Assembly: GCA_947625875.1 (NCBI GenBank)
Contig: CANQQG010000023.1
Location: 1-35,012, forward strand
DNA length: 35,012 nucleotides
DNA from: an uncultured Lachnospiraceae bacterium
GTDB lineage: Bacteria; Bacillota; Clostridia; Lachnospirales; Lachnospiraceae
Direction of reading: 5' to 3'
The notes under the pieces were generated by a model. That model made no database searches and had not been told where the DNA came from. It saw nothing but the letters and a program-made list of their open reading frames with translations. This document shows, in pieces, positions 15,743 to 23,999 of this stretch (positions are counted from its first letter, which is position 1; each line of letters starts with the position of its first letter). Both the position numbers and the translations under genes were made by a program.

Positions 15743-16840
15743 ATGGAAAACCAGAAAAAAATCATTTTAACCGGCGACCGTCCAACGGGGAAACTGCATG
15801 TGGGACATTATGTCGGTTCGTTAAAACGCAGGGTGGAGCTGCAGGAATCAGGCGCATTTGATGAGATCTATATTATGATCGCAGACGCGCAGGCCCTGAC
15901 AGACAATGCCGACAATCCTTCGAAAATACGCGACAATATTATGGAGGTGGCGCTTGATTATTTATCCGCCGGGCTTGACCCTGCGAAATCGAATATTTTT
16001 GTCCAGTCAACCGTTACCGAATTGACGGAACTGTCCTTTTATTACATGAACCTTGTCACTGTATCGCGCCTGCAGCGCAATCCTACGGTAAAATCAGAGA
16101 TCCAGATGCGCAATTTTGAAACGAGCATCCCGGTCGGATTTTTTACTTATCCGATCAGCCAGGCGGCGGACATTACGGCGTTTGGGGCAACGACGGTTCC
16201 CGTTGGCGAGGATCAGGCGCCGATGATCGAACAGACGCGGGAGATCGTCCACAAATTTAACTCCGTATACGGCGAAACGCTGACGGAACCGCAGATTCTC
16301 CTGCCGGATAACGAGGCGTGTCTGCGGCTTCCGGGGACGGACGGCAAGGCGAAGATGAGCAAATCGCTGGGCAACTGCATTTATCTGTCTGAAACGGAAG
16401 CGGACGTAAAGAAAAAAGTCATGTCCATGTTTACCGACCCGGATCATATCCGCGTACAGGATCCCGGCAAACTGGAGGGGAATACCGTATTTACTTATCT
16501 GGACGCGTTCAGCAATGACGGGCATTTTGCGGAGTATCTGCCGGAGTATGCGAACCTGGATGAATTAAAGGAGCATTATAAACGCGGCGGTCTCGGGGAC
16601 GTCAAGGTGAAAAAATTCCTGAACAATGTCATGCAGGAGGAGTTAAGCCCGATCCGCGCGCGCAGGGCGGAATACGAAAAAGATATCGAGGGCGTCTACG
16701 AGATCCTGAAAAGCGGATCGGAAGCGGCGCAGAAAAAAGCGGCGCAGACCTTAAAAGCGGTGCGGCGCGCCATGAAGATCGACTATTTTGACGATCCTGC
16801 GTTTTTACAGGAGCAGCAAAGGAAATATACAATTGGATAA
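15743..16840 (+). CDS. trpS: Tryptophanyl-tRNA synthetase
   Basis: This 365-aa cytoplasmic class I synthetase attaches tryptophan to tRNA-Trp. The HIGH-type motif is TGKLHVGHYVGS near residue 15, and the KMSKS loop appears as KAKMSKSLG near residue 205. GEDQAPMIEQTREI, typical of TrpRS, lies between. It is slightly longer than the 330-aa bacterial norm and has a short charged C-terminal extension. Only 27 bp separate it from the GH53 gene. No T-box leader fits into that gap, so it is either read through from upstream or expressed from a promoter inside the GH53 gene. Confidence 0.95.
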   Translation: MENQKKIILTGDRPTGKLHVGHYVGSLKRRVELQESGAFDEIYIMIADAQALTDNADNPSKIRDNIMEVALDYLSAGLDPAKSNIFVQSTVTELTELSFYYMNLVTVSRLQRNPTVKSEIQMRNFETSIPVGFFTYPISQAADITAFGATTVPVGEDQAPMIEQTREIVHKFNSVYGETLTEPQILLPDNEACLRLPGTDGKAKMSKSLGNCIYLSETEADVKKKVMSMFTDPDHIRVQDPGKLEGNTVFTYLDAFSNDGHFAEYLPEYANLDELKEHYKRGGLGDVKVKKFLNNVMQEELSPIRARRAEYEKDIEGVYEILKSGSEAAQKKAAQTLKAVRRAMKIDYFDDPAFLQEQQRKYTIG

Positions 16841-16849
16841 TCCCGGAAA

Positions 16850-16877
16850 GGGGCTGTCGCGCGGCAGCCCCTTTTTT
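16850..16877. terminator. Strong bidirectional terminator after trpS
   Basis: A 9-bp GC-rich stem (GGGGCTGTC with GGCAGCCCC, one G-U pair) around a GCGC loop is followed by six T. It sits between convergent trpS and the MATE gene and touches the latter's stop codon. Confidence 0.9.
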
Positions 16878-18226
16878 CATCGGCGCTCCTCTCCCAGCCT
16901 GCGGTATACCGTAAGCCACATCGTTAAGAAGCAGGCCAGCCCTCCGATCGCATTGGAGATCGGCTCTGCGGCGAATACGCCATCTACGCCCATTCCGAGA
17001 CGCGGCAGCAGCAGCGTCAGCGGAACCACGATCAGCGCCTTGCGAAACAGCGAAAAAAAGATGGCGTGTTTGGAATAACCGAGCGCGGTAAACGTGGACT
17101 GTCCCGTAAACTGAAACGCCATAAAGAAAAACCCGAAGAAATATAGCTTTAATGCCGCAACGCCCGCGTCAAGCGCGGTTTTATCCTGCATGAATACGGA
17201 GATCAGGAAATGCGGTTTTTCGATAACAAACAGCCAGGCCGCCAGCGTATACGCGATGCCGAGAAACGCCGCGAAACGGATCCCCTGTTTTACCCGGCCA
17301 TACGCCTTTGCGCCATAATTATAACTGAGCACTGGCTGCGCGCCGCTCGAGATGCCGCTCACCGGCAGCGACAAAATATCGCGCACCGAATTGATCACCG
17401 TCATAATGCCGACATACAGGTCGCCGCCATATCGTTTGAGCGTCGCATTGCAGACGATCTGCACCAGGCAGTTCGTCCCCTGCATGATAAATCCCGCCAT
17501 GCCAAGCGCGGTGATGTTTTTTGCAAGCGGCAGTTCGATCCGCATATATTTTTTTCGGATATGTAACGGCGCTTTTTTCCCTTTCAAAAAAGAAACGGCC
17601 CATGCCGCCGATACGGCCTGGCTGATGACCGTCGCAATCGCCGCGCCGCTCACGCCCATATCGAACACATAAATAAACAGCGGATCGAGAACCAGGTTCA
17701 GACATGCGCCAAGCACGATCGTCATCATTCCGGTGCGCGGAAATCCCTGCGCATTGATAAATCCGTTCAGGCCCGTCGAGAGCATGGCAAACGGCGTCCC
17801 CAAAAGATAAATCTTTAAATATGCATCCGCATATCTATAAGAAGCGTCGCTCGCGCCGAATAAATACAGTACCGGTTTTTTGCATAAATAACAAAGCAGC
17901 AGCAATAAAAGGGAACACCCGAGCAGTAATGAAAACGTATTGCCGAGGATTTTCTCCGCGCGCGCTTCCTGTTTTGCCCCTCTTGCCATTGCAAATAACG
18001 GCGCGCCGCCCGTCCCGAATAAATTGGTAAAAGCTGCGATCAGCGTCGTGATGGGAAATACCAGACCGATTCCTGTCAGCGGCAGGCTCCCGCTTCCGGG
18101 CAGGTGCCCGATATAAATGCGGTCGACCACGTTGTATAATAATTGTACCAATTGCGCCATGATCAGCGGAATTGCCTGCAGGATGATGCTCTTTTTAATG
18201 CTTCCCGCTGAAAAATCATTTGCCAT
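16877..18226 (-). CDS. MATE-family multidrug/cation efflux protein
   Basis: This 449-aa protein has about twelve membrane segments in two homologous six-helix halves. Typical MATE wording is seen in SIKKSIILQAIPLIMAQLVQ at the start, VVDRIYIGHLPGSG, and SSGAQPVLSYNYGAK in the second half. The family exports drugs and metabolites in exchange for Na+ or H+. The start MANDFSAGS at 18226 is chosen over one seven codons upstream because GGAG lies about ten bases before it. It is divergent from the cytidylyltransferase gene. The substrate is unknown. Confidence 0.88.
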   Translation of the reverse strand: MANDFSAGSIKKSIILQAIPLIMAQLVQLLYNVVDRIYIGHLPGSGSLPLTGIGLVFPITTLIAAFTNLFGTGGAPLFAMARGAKQEARAEKILGNTFSLLLGCSLLLLLLCYLCKKPVLYLFGASDASYRYADAYLKIYLLGTPFAMLSTGLNGFINAQGFPRTGMMTIVLGACLNLVLDPLFIYVFDMGVSGAAIATVISQAVSAAWAVSFLKGKKAPLHIRKKYMRIELPLAKNITALGMAGFIMQGTNCLVQIVCNATLKRYGGDLYVGIMTVINSVRDILSLPVSGISSGAQPVLSYNYGAKAYGRVKQGIRFAAFLGIAYTLAAWLFVIEKPHFLISVFMQDKTALDAGVAALKLYFFGFFFMAFQFTGQSTFTALGYSKHAIFFSLFRKALIVVPLTLLLPRLGMGVDGVFAAEPISNAIGGLACFLTMWLTVYRRLGEERR

Positions 18227-18333
18227 TTTATGCCATCTCCATTTCAATCAGCATTATTTTTATCCATTTATTTTAGCATAAAAAGACGGCGGATGGAAAC
18301 AGAATATCAGGATTTTATTTCCTGTTTTTAGAA

Positions 18334-18362
18334 TTGAAATATTGGGGCAGCCATGTTAAAAT
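18334..18362 (+). promoter_or_regulatory. Promoter of the cytidylyltransferase-dehydrogenase operon
   Basis: TTGAAA (18334-18339), a 17-bp spacer and TAAAAT (18357-18362) lie 38 bp before the start codon at 18401. Confidence 0.6.
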
Positions 18363-18400
18363 CGGTATGAGTTAAAATACAAGTTTCAGGGGTGCCGGAT

Positions 18401-19111
18401 ATGAATATTGCGCTGATTTTATCGGGAGGCGTCGGGAGCAGGCTTGCTTCGGATATTCCCAAACAATACATAAAAGTAAACGATAAGCCGATTCTCTGCT
18501 ACTGCGTGGAGACTGTTTCAAAGAGCCGTTCGATCGACCGGATACAGATTGTCGCTGACGGGAAATGGCAGGCGCAGATAAGGGAGTGGCTGGAAACGGC
18601 AGATACAGAAAAAAAGTTTTGCGGGTTTTCTGCGCCGGGATGGAACCGGCAGCTTTCTATTTTAAATGGTTTGGAAGATATAAAAAAATATGCGGCGGAT
18701 ACCGATTATGTGTTTATCCATGACGCCGCCAGGCCGCGGCTGTCGGAGCGGCAGACCGCAGACTGCCTTGCGGCGGCGCAGGGGCATGACGGCGTGATCC
18801 CGGCGCTGCCGATGAAAGACACGCTGTATGCGAGCGGGGACGGGCGCACGATAACCTCCCTGTTAGACCGCGGACAGATTTATGCCGGACAGGCGCCGGA
18901 AGCGTTCCGGATCGGGCCATATTATGAAGCGAATCAGGCGCTGCTGCCGGAAAAAATACGCAAAATCAACGGCTCCACCGAGCCTGCCGTTTTGGCGGGG
19001 CTGGATATTGTCATGATACCGGGGGACGAGGATAATTACAAGATCACTACGTATGCGGATCTGGAGCGTTTCCGGCGGGAGTGTGAAGTGGGGCCTGAAA
19101 AGAAAGGATAG
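18401..19111 (+). CDS. IspD/TarI-like cytidylyltransferase
   Basis: This 236-aa cytoplasmic nucleotidyltransferase transfers CMP from CTP to a sugar-alcohol phosphate. The N terminus has ALILSGGVGSRLASDIPKQY, the CTP-binding loop of the IspD family. HDAARPRLS and IPALPMKDTLY match the later active-site segments. IspD itself makes CDP-methylerythritol, while the close relatives TarI/Bcs1 make CDP-ribitol. The next gene, 9 bp downstream, is a zinc alcohol dehydrogenase, and the TarI-TarJ pair has the same order, so CDP-alditol synthesis is favoured over isoprenoid synthesis. The ATG at 18401 has AGGGG eight bases upstream. A GTG nine bases earlier is too close to that site. Confidence 0.8.
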   Translation: MNIALILSGGVGSRLASDIPKQYIKVNDKPILCYCVETVSKSRSIDRIQIVADGKWQAQIREWLETADTEKKFCGFSAPGWNRQLSILNGLEDIKKYAADTDYVFIHDAARPRLSERQTADCLAAAQGHDGVIPALPMKDTLYASGDGRTITSLLDRGQIYAGQAPEAFRIGPYYEANQALLPEKIRKINGSTEPAVLAGLDIVMIPGDEDNYKITTYADLERFRRECEVGPEKKG

Positions 19112-19120
19112 GAAAACAGG

Positions 19121-20203
19121 ATGAAAGCGTGGGTATTGCATAAGGTTGGGGATTTTCGTTATGAGGAAATACAGGAGCCGCAGCTTCAGGAAACGGAAGC
19201 GTTGGTTGCAGTAAAGGCGGCGGGCGTCTGCGGTTCGGACGTCCCGCGCATCTGTCGCGACGGCGCGCATAAAATGCCGCTCATCCCCGGCCATGAGTTT
19301 GCGGGAGAGGTTGTGGGGCTTGGTAAAGGCGTGGATAAAAGATGGCTGCATAAGCGCGTGGGCGTTTATCCGCTGATTCCATGCCGCGCCTGCCTTCCAT
19401 GCAGGGCCGGGAAATATGAGATGTGCAGGAGTTACAGTTATCTTGGCTCCCGGCGCGACGGAGGGTTTGCGGAGTATGCCGCGGTTCCTGTGCGCTGTCT
19501 GACGGAGCTGCCGGCGAATGTGTCTTATGAGCAGGCGGCGATGCTCGAACCGATGGCGGTCGCCGTACATGCGATGCGGCGGGTTTTTCCGGCGGATATG
19601 GCGGGTGAGGAAACCGTTGCCATATGCGGCCTCGGCACGATTGGTATGCTGCTTGCCATGTTCCTGCGGGAGCGCGGCATAGAGCGCCTGTTTGTGATCG
19701 GGAACAAAGAATACCAGAAGGACAGGGCATTGGCGCTTGGGATTCCGGAGAATCATTACTGTGACAGCAGGCGCGGGGAGACGGCGGACTGGCTGCTGCA
19801 GCGCACCGGCGGGGCAGGCGCGGATGTGTTTTTTGAGTGCGTCGGGCGGAATGAAACGGTTTCACAGGCGGTGAGCCTGACGGCGGCAGGCGGCAGAGTA
19901 TGCCTTGTCGGAAATCCATACGCCGATATGGTGTTGGACAAGCAGGTTTACTGGAAGATTCTCCGTAACCAGCTTTTGGTCACAGGCACATGGAATTCCT
20001 CTTTTTTTGCCGGCCCGGACGCGGAAACCGGAAACCGGTCGGACTGGGATTATGCCATAGACCGGCTGGATCGGGGCAAAGTCCGGCCGGAACAGTTCAT
20101 ATCGCATAGATTCGGCCTGAAAGAGCTGGATCGTGGGCTGTATATCATGCGTGACCGGTCGGAAGATTACCTGAAAGTTATGATACTGCCGGAGAAACAT
20201 TGA
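19121..20203 (+). CDS. Zinc-dependent medium-chain alcohol/polyol dehydrogenase (TarJ-like or galactitol-phosphate dehydrogenase-like)
   Basis: This 360-aa cytoplasmic oxidoreductase of the MDR superfamily has the catalytic zinc site in GVCGSDVPR and GHEFAGEVVG. The structural zinc cysteines are in PCRACLPCRAGKYEMC, and the Rossmann-type nucleotide site is ICGLGTIGMLLA. The wording is close to galactitol-1-phosphate/sorbitol dehydrogenases. Paired with the cytidylyltransferase 9 bp upstream, it may reduce a ketose phosphate to the alditol phosphate that is then activated with CTP, as TarJ does with ribulose 5-phosphate. That function is inferred from the pairing. A strong terminator follows. 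Confidence 0.85.
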   Translation: MKAWVLHKVGDFRYEEIQEPQLQETEALVAVKAAGVCGSDVPRICRDGAHKMPLIPGHEFAGEVVGLGKGVDKRWLHKRVGVYPLIPCRACLPCRAGKYEMCRSYSYLGSRRDGGFAEYAAVPVRCLTELPANVSYEQAAMLEPMAVAVHAMRRVFPADMAGEETVAICGLGTIGMLLAMFLRERGIERLFVIGNKEYQKDRALALGIPENHYCDSRRGETADWLLQRTGGAGADVFFECVGRNETVSQAVSLTAAGGRVCLVGNPYADMVLDKQVYWKILRNQLLVTGTWNSSFFAGPDAETGNRSDWDYAIDRLDRGKVRPEQFISHRFGLKELDRGLYIMRDRSEDYLKVMILPEKH

Positions 20204-20241
20204 TGTGGGCCGGAGCTGTTTATATGCAGGCGGAACAAAAG

Positions 20242-20279
20242 AAAAACGGTCTGCGCCGGATAGAGCGCAGACCGTTTTT
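20242..20279. terminator. Bidirectional terminator
   Basis: A 15-bp perfect stem (AAAAACGGTCTGCGC with GCGCAGACCGTTTTT) surrounds an 8-nt loop. It gives a T tail in both directions between the convergent dehydrogenase and HD-GYP genes. Confidence 0.92.
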
Positions 20280-20282
20280 CTT

Positions 20283-21380
20283 TTAATTGATGATAATGCT
20301 TGCGCATTTCAGATCCTGCCCCAGGTCATAGATCTTTCCTGTTTTCAGCGCGACGACAGTCGGGCGGAGAATAAAATTCGGGTTGTTTTTTACCACTTTG
20401 GCTTTTTCGCCGGTGCTAAGCTCCACGACGGTTCCGACCGGATATAAGATCATGCTCTCAAGGAAACTCTGCATGGCGGCCATGTCAAGCTCGTCCGTCA
20501 TGGACATGATCATTTCTACCGCGTCCCGCTGCGAGTATGCCTTTTTATAAGGGCGTTCCGTTACCAGCGCGTCATAGATATCGGCTACCGACAGGATTCT
20601 TGCGTAAGGAGAGATCTGGTTTGCCGGGAAACCGAGCGGATAGCCTTTTCCGTTCAGCTTTTCGTGGTGCTGCAGGACGCCGAGCGAGATCGCGTTATTA
20701 AATTCCGGATTATCTTTGATCATACGGTAGCCGAAGACGGAATGCTGTTTCATGACGGCAAATTCGTCATCGTCCAGCCTGCCGGGTTTGTTCAGGATCT
20801 CATTTGGAACCATTGTCTTTCCGACGTCATGTAAGAGCCCGGAAACGCCGATCTCATAGATTTCCGTCTTGGACAGCCCCTGTTTTTTGGCGAGGATCAT
20901 GGCGATGGTGGCGACGTCCACGCTGTGTTTAAAGGTATATTCATCGCTTGTTTTCAGCGCGCTGATATCAATGGCGACTGCGTCGTTGCTCTCAATGGCG
21001 CTCATCAGGTCGGTCGCGATGCTGTCCGTAGCATCGGCGAGCCTGTCGGAACCGGTGTTATTATATATGTATTGGATGCCCTCGGCGACGCGTTCGCGGA
21101 CACTGTCTGATAAAGTGACTTTGGAACGGTCTTCGGTGTACAGGCGTTCAATGTTTTTTTTCGCCGCAGGTGAAGTGATCTTGTTTTCGTCCTCCGGTTC
21201 ACATTCCCCATCATAAATATAAACGCCCATGACGCCGAGTTTGAGCATGGAATCTATGACATAATCATCCAGCTGTGAGCCTTTTGCGACCAGATTTCTC
21301 CCCAGACGGTCTACAATAGACTGGTCGATCCGCATACCGGCTTTCAGCCTGCGGGTCGGCATAAATTTTCGTTTATACAC
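20283..21380 (-). CDS. HD-GYP domain protein (c-di-GMP phosphodiesterase)
   Basis: This 365-aa cytoplasmic protein has an N-terminal segment of about 130 residues without a known sensor (a DUF3391-like start, MPTRRLKAGMRIDQ). An HD-GYP domain follows at about 140-320, and a short C-terminal beta region ends the protein. The catalytic HD pair is H184-D185 in LLHDVGK, and the GYP motif is in HHEKLNGKGYPLGFP (G246-Y247-P248). The additional metal ligands in KHSVDVATIA and KQHSVFGYRM are present, so hydrolysis of c-di-GMP is plausible. The start is a GTG at 21380 with GGTG upstream. An ATG six codons later has no ribosome binding site. The gene is preceded by a good promoter and stands alone on its strand. 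Confidence 0.9.
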   Translation of the reverse strand: MYKRKFMPTRRLKAGMRIDQSIVDRLGRNLVAKGSQLDDYVIDSMLKLGVMGVYIYDGECEPEDENKITSPAAKKNIERLYTEDRSKVTLSDSVRERVAEGIQYIYNNTGSDRLADATDSIATDLMSAIESNDAVAIDISALKTSDEYTFKHSVDVATIAMILAKKQGLSKTEIYEIGVSGLLHDVGKTMVPNEILNKPGRLDDDEFAVMKQHSVFGYRMIKDNPEFNNAISLGVLQHHEKLNGKGYPLGFPANQISPYARILSVADIYDALVTERPYKKAYSQRDAVEMIMSMTDELDMAAMQSFLESMILYPVGTVVELSTGEKAKVVKNNPNFILRPTVVALKTGKIYDLGQDLKCASIIIN

Positions 21381-21412
21381 AAATCACACCACGCTTTCCA
21401 TTATCTTTTCTG

Positions 21413-21441
21413 ATTATAACGTATTTTGATCATCTTTCCAA
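21413..21441 (-). promoter_or_regulatory. Promoter of the HD-GYP gene
   Basis: On the minus strand TTGGAA (21436-21441), a 17-bp spacer and consensus TATAAT (21413-21418) lie about 32 bp before the GTG start. Confidence 0.65.
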
Positions 21442-21577
21442 TTGTAAAATGAAGAAATTATTTGAGAAAATTATGTAATTTTGCGCGGTTTCTTATGTTA
21501 TTTTTCACAGGAGACATGAAAAAAGAAGCATGATGCGACGCCCGGGACATAAGTTATAAAAAAAGGTTTTTACAGAT

Positions 21578-22717
21578 ATGGAGATTTATATCGTACAGCC
21601 GGGGGACAGCGTGGATAAGATTGCGGAAGAGCAGGGCGTTTCTGTGGATTCTGTCATATATAATAACCAGATCGCATACCCTTATGCGCTTGCCGTCGGG
21701 GAAGCGTTACTGCTGTCTGCCGGGACGCCCCCGCAGGCGAAAAGGACGGTTTCTGTAAACGGATATGCCTATCCGTATATTAATATGGAAACCCTCGGGC
21801 AGACGCTCCCGTACCTCACGCAGCTGTCGGTGTTTTCTTACGGATTTACTGTGGAAGGCGCGCTGGTGCGTCCCTCTGTTGATGACGCGCCGCTGATTAA
21901 CGCCGCGCTTGCGGCGGGGACGGAGCCGGTTCTGACGGTCACGCCGTTTGATGAGTCCGGCCGGTTTAATAATTATCTGATCAGCAGGATTACAAACGAT
22001 ATGCAGGCGCAGGAGCGGTTTATCCGGGAATTGCTGGAAACGGTACAGCAAAAAGGCTATCAGGGCGTAGATATTGATTTTGAATATATTTTGGCAAAAG
22101 ATCGCGTGCCGTTTGCCGATTTTGTCCGGAATGTGCGGGAAGCCGTCAACCGCATCGGCTATCCGGTTTCCGTCGCGCTCGCCCCAAAGACGTCGGATAA
22201 CCAGCCGGGGACTTTGTATGAGGGGAAGGATTATGCGCTGCTTGGGGAAGCCGCTGACCGGGTTTTGCTGATGACATATGAATGGGGGTATACGTATGGC
22301 CCTCCGATGGCGGTCGCGCCGCTTTCGCAGGTGCGGCGGGTGGTTGAATATGCGCTGACCAGGATCCCGGCGGAAAAGATCGACCTGGGGATACCGAATT
22401 ATGGATATGACTGGACGCTCCCGTTTCAGCAGGGCGTTTCCAAAGCGCAGAATATCAGCAACCTGCAGGCCGTCCGCATCGCGATCGAAAACGGCGTGCC
22501 GATCCAGTTTGATGAAACGGCGCAGTCGCCGTTTTTTACGTATTATAACGGAGAGGCGCAGCATGAAGTGTGGTTTGAGGACGTCAGGAGTATGCGGGCA
22601 AAATTCGGGCTGGTAGAAGAGTATGGCCTTCATGGCATGGGCTACTGGCAGATTATGCGGCTGTTCCGCGCCAACTGGCTGCTGCTGGCGGATACGTTTT
22701 TCATACAGAAACGTTAA
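21578..22717 (+). CDS. LysM-GH18 protein, spore peptidoglycan hydrolase of the SleL/YaaH type
   Basis: This 379-aa protein has one N-terminal LysM domain (residues 2-47, YIVQPGDSVDKIAEEQGVS) that binds peptidoglycan. A glycoside hydrolase 18 barrel (about 60-375) follows. The catalytic D-x-D-x-E motif is in GVDIDFEY, with D165, D167 and E169. Relatives such as SleL and YaaH act on the spore cortex as N-acetylglucosaminidases and usually have two LysM copies, so this is a shorter version. There is no signal peptide, as in those spore proteins made in the mother cell. The ribosome binding site is weak (AAAGG at long spacing). No clear sporulation-sigma promoter could be called. Confidence 0.85.
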   Translation: MEIYIVQPGDSVDKIAEEQGVSVDSVIYNNQIAYPYALAVGEALLLSAGTPPQAKRTVSVNGYAYPYINMETLGQTLPYLTQLSVFSYGFTVEGALVRPSVDDAPLINAALAAGTEPVLTVTPFDESGRFNNYLISRITNDMQAQERFIRELLETVQQKGYQGVDIDFEYILAKDRVPFADFVRNVREAVNRIGYPVSVALAPKTSDNQPGTLYEGKDYALLGEAADRVLLMTYEWGYTYGPPMAVAPLSQVRRVVEYALTRIPAEKIDLGIPNYGYDWTLPFQQGVSKAQNISNLQAVRIAIENGVPIQFDETAQSPFFTYYNGEAQHEVWFEDVRSMRAKFGLVEEYGLHGMGYWQIMRLFRANWLLLADTFFIQKR

Positions 22718-22725
22718 ATCCGGTA

Positions 22726-22754
22726 TTGCCAGCCGGGTAAAAAAGATGTATGAT
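22726..22754 (+). promoter_or_regulatory. Promoter of lrgAB
   Basis: TTGCCA (22726-22731), a 17-bp spacer and TATGAT (22749-22754) lie in the gap between the GH18 and lrgA genes. The predicted start is near 22761, which gives a leader of about 75 nt. Confidence 0.6.
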
Positions 22755-22788
22755 GTACTGGAAAAAAGAAAATACTAAACGTGATGAG

Positions 22789-22814
22789 CGGGTGAGGCCA
22801 CATGGCTTCACCCG
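22789..22814 (+). promoter_or_regulatory. Leader hairpin directly upstream of the lrgA ribosome binding site
   Basis: An 11-bp stem (CGGGTGAGGCC with GGCTTCACCCG, one G-U pair) with loop ACAT ends six bases before AAGGAG. It has only a short TTTA tail. It lies after the predicted lrgAB promoter, so it could be an attenuator or a leader stabiliser and not simply a terminator for the GH18 gene. Confidence 0.5.
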
Positions 22815-22834
22815 TTTATAAAGGAGACGGACAG

Positions 22835-23200
22835 ATGAAATATTTAAAGCAGTTGATGACGATACTGGCGGTTTCTTTTGCGGGCGAGCTGTTAAAATAT
22901 GCGCTGCCGTTCCCGGTTCCGGCAGGCATCTATGGGCTGGCGCTGCTGTTTCTTTTGCTGGAAACGGGAATCCTGAAGCTGAGTGCGATAAAAGAAACGG
23001 CGAAATACCTGATTGAAATTATGCCGCTGATGTTTATCCCGGCGGGCGTCGGGCTGATCACGTCATGGGACGCGCTGCGTCCGGTTCTGTTTCCGGTAAC
23101 GGTCATTATGGTTGCGTCAACGTTTGCGGTAATGGCGGTTTCCGGCAGGGTGACGCAGCGGATCATGCGTAAAAAAGGACAGAAAGGGATGGGGAAATGA
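22835..23200 (+). CDS. lrgA: LrgA/CidA-family holin-like membrane protein
   Basis: This 121-aa membrane protein has four predicted helices. The segments KYALPFPVPAGIYGLALLFLLL, EIMPLMFIPAGVGLI and PVTVIMVASTFAVM match the LrgA/CidA pattern. The family acts with LrgB in control of murein hydrolase activity or in pyruvate uptake. The start at 22835 has AAGGAG about nine bases upstream. The frame is open 11 codons further, but that stretch lies in the leader hairpin. The stop overlaps lrgB (ATGA), so the two genes form a coupled pair. Confidence 0.9.
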   Translation: MKYLKQLMTILAVSFAGELLKYALPFPVPAGIYGLALLFLLLETGILKLSAIKETAKYLIEIMPLMFIPAGVGLITSWDALRPVLFPVTVIMVASTFAVMAVSGRVTQRIMRKKGQKGMGK

Positions 23201-23889
23201 ATGCGCTGTTAAAAGAATCGCTGTTTTTCGGCGCGCTGGTAAGCCTTGCGGCTTATGAGGCCGGGCTGTTTATAAAAAAGAAGTGGAAGCTTGCGGTATT
23301 TAACCCGCTGCTGATAGCGATTGCGCTGGTTATCGCGTTTTTGCTGCTGTTCCATGTGGATTATGAGACTTACGATGCGGGCGCGAAATACCTGAGTTAT
23401 TTCCTGACGCCGGCGACGGTGTGCCTTGCGGCGCCGCTGTACGAGCAGATGGAACTGTTAAAAAAGAATGCCGCCGCGATCCTGGCGGGGATTTTGTCAG
23501 GGGCGCTTACGAGCATGGGATGCGTGCTTGTTTTGTGCGCGCTGTTTGGCCTGTCGCATACGGAGTATGTGACGCTCCTGCCAAAATCCATCACGACGGC
23601 GATCGGCATGGGCGTTTCGGAAGAACTCGGCGGGATTGTGACGGTTACCGTCGCCGTTATCGTTATTACGGGCGTGATCGGCAATATGGCGGCGGAAGCG
23701 GCCTGCCGCATATTCCGCATTACAGACCCGGTGGCAAAGGGCATAGCGATCGGTTCGGCTTCCCATGCGGTCGGTACGGCAAAGGCGATAGAGATGGGCG
23801 AGGTCGAAGGCGCGATGAGCGGGCTGTCGATCGCGGTTTCGGGCGTCGTGACGGTTTTGCTTGCGCCGCTGTTCGCGGGGCTCTATTAA
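23197..23889 (+). CDS. lrgB: LrgB-family membrane protein
   Basis: This 230-aa protein has about seven membrane segments. Family hallmarks are [36 protein letters not shown] and [18 protein letters not shown]. It is the obligate partner of LrgA in this operon, acting in the membrane in murein hydrolase control or small-acid transport. No LytS/LytR regulator genes are nearby. The length is normal for the family. Confidence 0.93.
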   Translation: MNALLKESLFFGALVSLAAYEAGLFIKKKWKLAVFNPLLIAIALVIAFLLLFHVDYETYDAGAKYLSYFLTPATVCLAAPLYEQMELLKKNAAAILAGILSGALTSMGCVLVLCALFGLSHTEYVTLLPKSITTAIGMGVSEELGGIVTVTVAVIVITGVIGNMAAEAACRIFRITDPVAKGIAIGSASHAVGTAKAIEMGEVEGAMSGLSIAVSGVVTVLLAPLFAGLY

Positions 23890-23999
23890 GCGCATGTGTA
23901 AATATTTATCAAAAAAAGCGTAGATAAAAACTTCTTTTTGTGTTAAAATAATTATTTAGCAGATAGTGCATGGCTCCATGAAAAGAAGGTGGGTATCAG

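Noticed and set aside
18863-19756. A 297-codon minus-strand frame across the cytidylyltransferase and dehydrogenase genes
   Set aside because: It spans two real genes on the other strand and reads as an Arg/His/Pro-rich shadow.
21480-21577. A sporulation sigma-E or sigma-G promoter before the LysM-GH18 gene
   Set aside because: CATAAGTT near 21548 and weak upstream hexamers partly fit, but the spacings are wrong for both consensus types. No call is justified without transcript data.
21707-22633. A 308-codon minus-strand frame opposite the LysM-GH18 gene
   Set aside because: It is an Arg/Ile-rich shadow of a convincing gene. There is no ribosome binding site and no recognisable domain.
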